From Bacteroidales bacterium (GTDB lineage: Bacteria > Bacteroidota > Bacteroidia > Bacteroidales > WCHB1-69): DNA of 33,157 bases. Shown here in pieces: positions 28,001 through 33,157 of this stretch; positions within the stretch are counted from its first letter, which is position 1, and every line of letters begins with the position of its first letter. The stretch spans positions 1-33,157 of the forward strand of contig JAFXSR010000070.1 of the NCBI GenBank assembly GCA_017525505.1. The letters run 5' to 3'. The notes under the pieces are model-generated. The model saw nothing but the letters and a program-made list of their open reading frames with translations. It was not told where the DNA came from and did no database searches. Made by a program: the position numbers and the translations under genes.

Positions 28001-31000
28001 GCCCAATGTCAGTGTCAACAACGGCAGCACCCGCTTCTTTGTGGAGAGCTACAACGAAAACACCGGATGTAAGAGCAGCAGAAAAGAAGTCAAGGCCGAG
28101 GCCTTCGCTATTCCTGCAGCACCTGTATTGAGCGCCATGAGCAACTGCGGACCTCAGCAGTTCAGCATCAACGCCCCCGCCAGTGGCTACTACAAATGGT
28201 ACGACAACGCGGAAAGTACCATCGTTTTGGACATCAACAACAATACCACACCGATGGTGAATAACTCTCGTAGCTACTTCATCAGCCATGCCATGGATTA
28301 CACCGGCATCAGCTGCGAAAGCGGCAAGAGCGAGTTGGCCTTGACCATCTATCCCGTTTATGAAGCCCAGACCCTGTACGACACCCTTTGCCAAGGTCAA
28401 ACTTACACTCAGCACGGTTTGAACGAGACCTTCAACCAGGCAGGTTCTTTCGACAGAGTCCTCAACACAGTTTCCTCCACTAACTGCGACAGTTTGGTCA
28501 CTTTGAAACTCTATGTCAAAGAAATCAGAAGCTACGCCTTTGACACCACCGTTTGCGATTCCTACAGCTGGAATAACGAAACCTTTACCGAAAGCGAGAA
28601 CATCACCCGTCATTTCACTTCATCCATCGGCTGTGACAGCGTGGTTACCGTGAATCTGACGGTTAACAGATCGGTTCAAACCTCATTTGAAGCTACCGAT
28701 TGTGACGAATACACCTGGAACAACACGACTTATAACGCCAGCGGTGACTACGTGCAGCATTTCAACACAGTAAACGGCTGCGACAGCATGGTAACCTTAC
28801 ACCTGACTATCAACAATTCTGTGGAAACGGAATTCAGCGAAACTGCCTGCGACAGCTACACTTGGAATAATGAAACATACATTACCAGCGGTAACTATGA
28901 GCAACATTTCCTCACCAGCAAAGGCTGCGACAGCACCGTCACGTTGCATCTGACCGTCAACTACAGCAACGCTGCCACATTGAGCGACAATGTTTGCGCC
29001 GGAACAAGATACCAAGCCAACGGCTTTGACACCCTCTTTAACGTTGCCGGCAACTACACTTTGGTCCGTCACGACCTCAACCAGGCCGGTTGCGACAGCA
29101 CCACCACGTTGACATTGACCGTTAATCCGATTTACAACCGTGATGTCACCCTCACCATCTGTGAGACCGCCCTGCCCTATACCTGGAACGACATCACCTA
29201 TCCTGCAGCCACGGCCAGCGGTGATTACGAACACACTTTCAGCTCACACACCGCAGCTGGTTGCGACAGCATTGTGACCCTGCACTTAACCATCAGCCAC
29301 CAGTATGTAACTCCGCTGACCGAGGACATTTGCGAAGGCGAAACCTATTCCTTCGGCAACAGAACCCTGAACCAAAGTGGCATCTACTATGACACCCTGC
29401 AGGCCTCCAACCTCTGCGACAGTATCATCAAACTGACGCTGACGGTTCATGAATTGCACACCACTAATCTGAATGCCAGCATCTGTTTAGGTGAAACCTA
29501 TAATGAATATGGTTTCAACGAAACACCTGCAACTTCCGGCACTTTCAATTATCAGCAAATTGTAGAGACCTCTTTCGGCTGCGACAGCACTATCAATCTG
29601 ACCCTGACAGTCAATCCCGTATATTTCACCGAACAAAACGCATCCACCTGCGATTATGACGAATATACCTGGGAAGGCCACAACAAGACCATCGGACTGT
29701 TGGCTGCCGGAACCTATACCATTTGGGACAGTCTGAAGACCGTCAACAACTGCGACAGTGTCTTCAAACTGAATCTGACAGTATATCCGAGTTTCTATAG
29801 TGCCGAAACGGCCACTACCTGCGATAACGAAGCCTACGTTTGGGAAGGTCACAATAAACAGATTGAACTGTTGCCGGCAGGCATCTACACCATCTGGGAC
29901 AGCCTGAAGACCGTCAACAACTGCGACAGCATTTACATGCTTACGCTGACCGTCACCCCGACCCACAACTTCGAACCCGTAATCGCCACCATTTGCGACA
30001 ACGAGACCTATGTATGGCAGGGGCACGAACACCTCAACATCGGACAGCTCCAGGCAGGCACATACACCATCTACGACAGCCTGAAGACCAGCACTTACGA
30101 ATGCGACAGTGTGTACACCCTGATTCTGACCGTCACCCCGACCTATAACTTCGAACCCGAAATCGCTACCGTATGCGACAACGCCACCTACGTATGGCAA
30201 GGTCACGAATACATCAACATCGGACAGCGTGTGGCAGGCACTTACACTATCTATGACAGTCTGAAGACCACCACTTTCGAATGCGACAGTGTGTACACCC
30301 TGATCCTGACCGTCACCCCGACCTTCTACGAGGAACAAGAAGCTACCACCTGCGACAATGAGAGCTTTGTATGGGCAGGCCACGAACACATCAACATTGG
30401 CCAGCGCGCAGAAGGCATCTACACCATTTGGGATAGCCTGAGCACCACTACATACGGCTGCGACAGTGTCTATAAACTCACCCTGACCGTCAATCCGGCC
30501 AAACATACCGACCTTTATGCGGAGATCTGCGAAGGCGATGTATATGAATACAACAACAGGCCTTACGACGTACAGAATGACTACAACTTCACCTTCCAGA
30601 CCAACTTGGGATGTGACAGCACCGTAACACTGCACCTGACCGTTAACCCTATATATAATATTGACACCAATATCAATATTTGCCAAGGTTTGCTGCCCTA
30701 TATCTTTGCCGACACTGTTTTCTACGGCAGCGGACGCAAAGACATTCTCCTGCACACGCAACACGGTTGCGACAGCATCTATCATGTCAACCTGACCGTG
30801 AATCCTTTCATCACCTCATCACGCACTGTTGACATTTGCGACAATGAACTTCCATACAGCTTCGAAGACTCTACCTTCAACCAAGCCGGTGTTTATGAGG
30901 TAACCGTAAGCCACAACGATGGATGTAACGAAATCATCACCCTGACACTGAATGTCAATCCGACTTACGACGTGACCGTTGACACCACAGTATGCGACCT

Positions 31001-33157
31001 ATTCGTATGGAATGGCCAGAATTACTCAGAAAGCGGTATCCTGACCCACACGTACATCCTGCCGACCACTTGCGACAGCACCGTCACTATAAACCTGACC
31101 GTCAACCATTCACAAGACACGCTTCTGACACCATTTATCTGTCAAGGTGAAAGCTATACTGAAAACGGTTTCAATCTGAATCCTGAAAATGCAGGTATTG
31201 TTTATGACACCTTACATCTGCAATGTGTGAACACTGGTTGTGACAGTACCGTTTATCTGGAACTGACTGTTAACCCAAGTTACAACCTGACATTCGACAC
31301 CACCGTATGCGGACAATTTGTATGGAACGAGACCAACTATACTGAAAGCGGAATTATCAGCCATAACTACATCTTGGCTACCGGCTGCGACAGTACTGTT
31401 ACCTACAACCTGACCGTCAACCCGGTTTACAACATCACCTTGGACACTACTGTATGTGACCTGTTTATTTGGAATAACGAAACTTACACCACTAGCGGAA
31501 GCTACACTCAGCATTTCAGCACAATGAATCATTGCGACAGTATTGTCACCTTCCTGTTGACAGTGAACTACGCACAAGACACGCTCGTCACTGCGGCCAT
31601 ATGCCAAGGCGACAGCTATGAGGAGAATGGTTTCAACCTGAATCCTGAAAACGCAGGCATCGTTTATGACACCCTGCATCTGCAGTGTGTAAGCACCGGC
31701 TGCGACAGCACCGTTTATCTTGAACTGACCGTAAATCCAAGTTACAACCAAACATTTGACACCACGGTATGTGATCAATTCGTATGGAACGACATCACTT
31801 ATACTGCAAGCGAAGTCCTCACTCACACCTACACCTTGGCCAGTGGCTGCGACAGTACCGTCAACTACAACCTGACTGTCAATCCGGTTTACAACATCAC
31901 TATTGACACCACTGTTTGCGACCAGTTTGTATGGAACAATCAGACCTACACGGAAAGTAACGTACTGTCACACACCTACACCCTGCCAACCACCTGCGAC
32001 AGCACGGTGACCATCAACCTCACGGTCAACCATTCTGTCACCGAGAACCTGACCCTCACCGTTTGCCAAAGCGAACTGCCTTACACCTGGCGCGACAAGA
32101 CCTTCGGTACAGAGACCACTGTGGGTGAACATCAATTCACCTACGGAATGGAAACAGTTCAAGGCTGCGACAGCATCGTGAACCTCACCCTGATTGTCAA
32201 CCCCAACAACGAATACTATGACAATCCTGTGACATTCTGCGAAGGCGGCTCTTACATCTGGAACGGCCAGACCATCACCCAATCAGGTATTTACACCGAC
32301 ACAGTGGACAATGATTTTGGTTGCTACGATGTGTTCAAGGTGGTAGTCACCGTCAATCCAGTATATTCCTTCACTGAATACGACACGGTTTGCGACAACG
32401 AACTGCCGATTGTATGGCAAGAAAGAACCATTGGTCAAGGCGGCACTCATACAGCCGACTATCACACTGTCAACGGATGCGACAGTATCTATACGCTGAT
32501 ACTGACTGTCAACCCGATATATCTCATTCCTGAAACCGCCACAGTTTGCGACAATGAGGAATATGTTTGGGAAGGCCACAATGTGGAAATCGGCATCCTG
32601 TCCGAAGGCACTTACACCATTTGGGACAGCCTGCATACCATCAATGGTTGCGACAGCGTTTATCAACTTACCCTGATCGTCACCCCGACCTTCTATGCGG
32701 AGAACACAGGCATCACCTGCGACAACGAAGCCTACGTTTGGGAAGGCCACAACGTGGAGATCGGCATTCTGCCCGCTGGCACCTACACCATCTGGGACAG
32801 CCTGAATACCACTACCTACGGCTGCGACAGTGTCTATAAACTCACGCTGACCGTCACCCCGACCTTCTATGCTGAAAGCACAGGTATCACCTGCGACAAC
32901 GAAGCCTACGTTTGGGAAGGCCACAATGTGGAAATCGGCACCCTGCAAGCCGGAACTTACACCATCTGGGATAGCCTGACCACTGCCACCTACGGCTGTG
33001 ACAGCGTTTACAAACTCACGCTCACCGTCACTCCCTCTTTCTATGACGAAGTGGAAGCTACCGTATGCGACAACGAAGAATATGTATGGGAAGGCCACGA
33101 TGTGGAAATCGGCATCCTGCCCGCTGGCACCTACACCATCTGGGACAGCCTGACCAC
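22068..33157 (+). CDS. Giant repeat surface protein (signal peptide, PCMD-like, Ig-like and two-cysteine modules), 3' end outside window
   Basis: One uninterrupted frame of 3,696 codons, still open at the right edge. Residues 1-20 are a Sec signal peptide (MKKVLLLLIIFTLSCTFGWA). Residues ~22-270 resemble a PCMD domain: NFESWTTETW, the GRFNAGS segment, WQLIKIPFDY and LYIDDIVLIYN. Residues ~271-353 look like a cadherin-like sandwich (LATLKINNATQNDFNPNSDTY). From residue 354 there are 16 Ig-like modules of ~83 residues, then three two-cysteine modules starting at Cys1701, three more Ig-like modules (1842-2094), and 30 further two-cysteine modules, the last cut by the window edge. The layout fits cell-surface adhesins of Bacteroidetes exported by type IX secretion; the expected C-terminal sorting domain would lie beyond the window, so that is inference. 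The chain is rich in Thr, Asn and Ser, with very few Lys, and has an even number of Cys in most modules. Ligand unknown. Confidence 0.92.
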   Translation, partial: MKKVLLLLIIFTLSCTFGWAQVGVGQQFPNYNFESWTTETWTTTVLWVTTNHTADVPLHWHSINDGTGSLVGSARNEDFVHKASGSPGGGQCVKLTSQSILGVKANGGLTCGRFNAGSMTAANTANCTYTSTNSNYHCSLTAYPDSVYIYVKTSSSSNNARINIVIHNNTVASNNAIYQDPTPSNASNSYVNTSGAVNEAKVVAKATWNNKTNNSWQLIKIPFDYNTYVENNTTPSFVLATFSTAQTAGGGSAGDELYIDDIVLIYNTRLATLKINNATQNDFNPNSDTYNYQTPICAGAAFPSVAMTCQSDHASAIITHDPSDNEPYTIIRVRHQNQINTVYRDYRINYTIISAPDAPTVSAPNPDCSPVAHPVTLTASSTGATSYRWYTTATGGTGTEVTTTTYNAQGVWGSVTYYVSAVNNAGCESARTPVTAIVNPTPSAPTAGNTTPVCSGGTGIFTATLPTGENLVCRWYATNNSSEVLGTGTSLEVNNLTQNTTRYAETYNTVTGCYSGRTAVTVNVNSLPAMPTNLTGGSHCGAGTVSLSATAAAGTVCQWFATETGGSSLGSGSSFTTPSIASTSNYYVASYNESTGCSSARQMVTATINDIPVAPTAGSTTAVCPGEDGIFTATLPSGGNLQCNWYETSNSSTVLGTATSLNVANLTQNTSRFVSTLNTATGCESDRTEVIVNVKALPDAPTLAGASRCGTGDVTLNVLNALNNATYIWYNANSTQVGTGSSYTAENLASTSTYYVTATVDGCTGASASVTATINTLPTAPEAQDMELCEAGATILSVSNPVSGYDYAWYNVATGGEALSSGESFNVTISNSPVNYYVEAISAEGCASAQRTEVTITISGNPSAPVVPNVSRCGNGDITINVTNPNNAYTYNWYTAAEGGVAIHTGDSYVINNLQQDATYYVSVSMGNCESNRTAVTAHIKTIPATPDINSSSRCGTGDITLSVNNPDNEYTYTWHNANDEEVNTGNTYTIQNLASTTSYYVTATADGCSGGSASATATIHSIPALPAVTDGTRCGAGEVNLSATAGENGNQVRWYDVTEGGETISTEDNFTTPSINNTTSYYVASYNSNTQCIGARQEVVATINGIPAAPVAENATLCGPGVATLTAIPAENCTCQWFNANNTKITNGVSADSKTLTTGNLSSNTIFYVRSTDPVTACSSDNTTVQVIIATVPGVPSAANVARCGAGTITLTATPGSNADNCHWYNANSEFLFEGASYTIDNLEETTSFICKSYNSTTGCESNYTRTVTATINPIPDMPTVNGNTQICGSGDIQMTGVPGINATVCRWINGNDTTTNNNFNTGNISQSTDYLVQSYNANTRCASDNITVSVVVNSLPTAPQTGNDSQCLGTEVTLTANAAEHNIVRWYASAQDDNILYEGSEFHPSNLVVGENNFYASAYDTLTQCSSTERTMATATMIDAPAIPNVADTTHCGPASFTLSIVNPQDNTTYKWYTEAQGGEVAHIGSTYTTNELSSTTHYYVSAAVANYDCESGRKEVTVTINTTPANPTVIDNEAICAGQTLTVSASSDATATNFIWSDGQSSSEGTNFTTPVLYTNTNYTVKAYNADTHCESEEANFTVMVNPNPEAPEASPVTLCQSETAVLSAVAESGNTCYWYASEDASTAISSGNSYSPSDLNVGNTTFYVSQRNDQTHCESPRTAVVATIYPVYSVDYPVTACDSFRWNNELFTESGNYERTLQTIHACDSVVTLQLTINQSKVTNIDTTVCDAFVWNGQTYEDSGDYQQSFTTTQNCDSTVYVHLTVKKSTTGSDHIYLCNNQIPYNYNNLYTVNGAGTFTIHTENAAGCDSTITLTVSVNNQPSAAINLADAARCGAGAVTLAANAGQNGTTCRWYASEDATEVLATGTQYTISNLSTTTTYYVSSYNDYNGHPCESGRQAITATINTIPAEPTVADQVRCGDGSVEFAATIDENATTCRWYLTQNTTNISATSLTYTPNVSVNNGSTRFFVESYNENTGCKSSRKEVKAEAFAIPAAPVLSAMSNCGPQQFSINAPASGYYKWYDNAESTIVLDINNNTTPMVNNSRSYFISHAMDYTGISCESGKSELALTIYPVYEAQTLYDTLCQGQTYTQHGLNETFNQAGSFDRVLNTVSSTNCDSLVTLKLYVKEIRSYAFDTTVCDSYSWNNETFTESENITRHFTSSIGCDSVVTVNLTVNRSVQTSFEATDCDEYTWNNTTYNASGDYVQHFNTVNGCDSMVTLHLTINNSVETEFSETACDSYTWNNETYITSGNYEQHFLTSKGCDSTVTLHLTVNYSNAATLSDNVCAGTRYQANGFDTLFNVAGNYTLVRHDLNQAGCDSTTTLTLTVNPIYNRDVTLTICETALPYTWNDITYPAATASGDYEHTFSSHTAAGCDSIVTLHLTISHQYVTPLTEDICEGETYSFGNRTLNQSGIYYDTLQASNLCDSIIKLTLTVHELHTTNLNASICLGETYNEYGFNETPATSGTFNYQQIVETSFGCDSTINLTLTVNPVYFTEQNASTCDYDEYTWEGHNKTIGLLAAGTYTIWDSLKTVNNCDSVFKLNLTVYPSFYSAETATTCDNEAYVWEGHNKQIELLPAGIYTIWDSLKTVNNCDSIYMLTLTVTPTHNFEPVIATICDNETYVWQGHEHLNIGQLQAGTYTIYDSLKTSTYECDSVYTLILTVTPTYNFEPEIATVCDNATYVWQGHEYINIGQRVAGTYTIYDSLKTTTFECDSVYTLILTVTPTFYEEQEATTCDNESFVWAGHEHINIGQRAEGIYTIWDSLSTTTYGCDSVYKLTLTVNPAKHTDLYAEICEGDVYEYNNRPYDVQNDYNFTFQTNLGCDSTVTLHLTVNPIYNIDTNINICQGLLPYIFADTVFYGSGRKDILLHTQHGCDSIYHVNLTVNPFITSSRTVDICDNELPYSFEDSTFNQAGVYEVTVSHNDGCNEIITLTLNVNPTYDVTVDTTVCDLFVWNGQNYSESGILTHTYILPTTCDSTVTINLTVNHSQDTLLTPFICQGESYTENGFNLNPENAGIVYDTLHLQCVNTGCDSTVYLELTVNPSYNLTFDTTVCGQFVWNETNYTESGIISHNYILATGCDSTVTYNLTVNPVYNITLDTTVCDLFIWNNETYTTSGSYTQHFSTMNHCDSIVTFLLTVNYAQDTLVTAAICQGDSYEENGFNLNPENAGIVYDTLHLQCVSTGCDSTVYLELTVNPSYNQTFDTTVCDQFVWNDITYTASEVLTHTYTLASGCDSTVNYNLTVNPVYNITIDTTVCDQFVWNNQTYTESNVLSHTYTLPTTCDSTVTINLTVNHSVTENLTLTVCQSELPYTWRDKTFGTETTVGEHQFTYGMETVQGCDSIVNLTLIVNPNNEYYDNPVTFCEGGSYIWNGQTITQSGIYTDTVDNDFGCYDVFKVVVTVNPVYSFTEYDTVCDNELPIVWQERTIGQGGTHTADYHTVNGCDSIYTLILTVNPIYLIPETATVCDNEEYVWEGHNVEIGILSEGTYTIWDSLHTINGCDSVYQLTLIVTPTFYAENTGITCDNEAYVWEGHNVEIGILPAGTYTIWDSLNTTTYGCDSVYKLTLTVTPTFYAESTGITCDNEAYVWEGHNVEIGTLQAGTYTIWDSLTTATYGCDSVYKLTLTVTPSFYDEVEATVCDNEEYVWEGHDVEIGILPAGTYTIWDSLT
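23127..27137 (+). repeat. Array of 16 Ig-like modules (CHU_C-associated type)
   Basis: Each ~80-87-residue unit opens with a proline-rich joint (IPxAPxV), then a C-G-x-G type turn (RCGAGTVSLSA), a tryptophan core (CxWYxAxxGG), YYVxSYNxxTGCxS and an ending VTATIN. Conserved Cys in the first strand and near the end suggest one disulfide per module; several modules have a third Cys before the Trp (TVCQWF, NLVCRWY). DNA divergence between units is high, so the array is old. Confidence 0.88.
27168..27590 (+). repeat. First block of three two-cysteine modules
   Basis: Units beginning at Cys codons 27168 and about 27315 and 27462 follow the pattern CDxFxWNxxxY..SGxY......CDSxxTLxLTI. The third is of the divergent LCNNQIPYNYNN type. 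This block is inserted between Ig-like modules 16 and 17. Confidence 0.85.
27591..28349 (+). repeat. Second array of three Ig-like modules
   Basis: Three units (starts PSAAINLAD, IPAEPTVAD, IPAAPVLSA) of the same type as the earlier Ig array are sandwiched between two-cysteine blocks. This shows that domain shuffling has occurred within the gene. Confidence 0.85.
31140..32063 (+). repeat. Higher-order direct duplication, two 462-bp copies
   Basis: Copy 1 (31140-31601) and copy 2 (31602-32063) each hold one subtype C and two subtype A modules. Corresponding Cys codons are 462 bp (154 codons) apart. Segments such as GFNLNPENAGIVYDTLHLQC and TGCDSTVYLELTVNPSYN are repeated almost residue for residue. 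Confidence 0.88.
32547..33157 (+). repeat. Recent tandem repeat, period 171-174 bp, running off the right edge
   Basis: First-Cys codons of successive units are at 32547, 32718, 32892 and 33066, i.e. spacings of 171, 174 and 174 bp. Units 2 and 3 differ at few positions (CDNEAYVWEGHNVEIG shared). This is the least diverged part of the gene, so the array probably still expands and contracts. Confidence 0.9.

Larger units (their letters stand above)
28389..33157 (+). repeat. Array of 30 two-cysteine modules in three subtypes, continuing beyond the window
   Basis: Each unit runs from a first Cys to a second Cys in GCDSxxTLxLTVN, about 30-37 residues later. Subtype A (short, ~49 residues): TVCDxFVWNxxTYTESG. 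Subtype B (~57-60 residues): TCDNEAYVWEGH, then GTYTIWDSL. Subtype C (~56 residues): ICQGESYTENGFNLNPENAG. Subtype B clusters at 29649-30527 and again at 32547 to the edge. A few units lack the exact CDS motif (DGCNEIITL near 30920, FGCYDVFKV near 32320). Confidence 0.88.

Noticed and set aside
27444..28613. Minus-strand open frame of 389 codons, with similar ones at 29487-30785 and 32283-33098
   Set aside because: They lie opposite the giant repeat gene, inherit its periodicity, are Val/Gly-rich as the reverse complement of Thr/Asn-rich coding sequence, and have no leader or recognisable domain. The plus frame is continuous and has clear domains.
22068..33157. The repeat-rich region as a CRISPR array or noncoding satellite
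   Set aside because: Periods are multiples of three, repeats are coding with conserved Cys and Trp codons, and no short palindromic repeat/spacer pattern exists.

Overview
The window reads as chromosomal DNA from a Bacteroidota member, most likely order Bacteroidales. The evidence is: several promoters with the Bacteroidetes sigma-ABfr layout (TTG, about 18 bp, then TAnnTTTG); A-rich leaders instead of strong Shine-Dalgarno sites; a GT3-type glycogen synthase fused to an alpha-glucan phosphorylase; and a giant surface protein with a PCMD-like N-terminus and Ig-like repeats typical of type IX-secreting Bacteroidetes. I cannot place it to family or genus.

Region 1 (1-810) holds the 3' end of a PD-(D/E)XK (Rpn-type) nuclease/transposase gene with an internal 24-bp tandem repeat. 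A 353-bp spacer follows, with a hairpin-rich GC island and the promoter of the next gene. Region 2 (811-6688, plus strand) holds the glycogen synthase-phosphorylase fusion, a Maf nucleotide pyrophosphatase and a TIGR01212/YhcC-type radical SAM protein. Region 3 (6694-12217, minus strand) reads, in transcription order, secreted alpha/beta hydrolase, Wzx-like flippase and monofunctional transglycosylase MtgA. These are followed by cysS with its own promoter and a VanX-type D-Ala-D-Ala dipeptidase lipoprotein. Cell-envelope functions dominate. Region 4 (12298-12967, plus strand) is a HicAB toxin-antitoxin pair facing away from the hydrolase.

Region 5 (12972-16041, minus strand) is a compact three-gene operon of exported proteins: a small beta-barrel, a probable beta-propeller protein that I cannot identify, and a TPR protein whose start overlaps the preceding stop. 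Region 6 (16073-21745, minus strand) is a housekeeping run: an outer-membrane barrel protein, panB, an RluA-family pseudouridine synthase and mfd, with overlapping gene ends.

Region 7 (22068 to the right edge, plus strand) is one unbroken reading frame of 3,696 codons that is still open at the end of the window. It encodes a signal peptide, a PCMD-like domain, a cadherin-like sandwich, 19 Ig-like modules and at least 33 two-cysteine modules of three interleaved subtypes. The 3' part contains higher-order duplications with periods of 462 bp and about 174 bp. This giant, disulfide-rich repeat protein is the most unusual object in the window. No rRNA, tRNA, CRISPR array or complete mobile element was seen.
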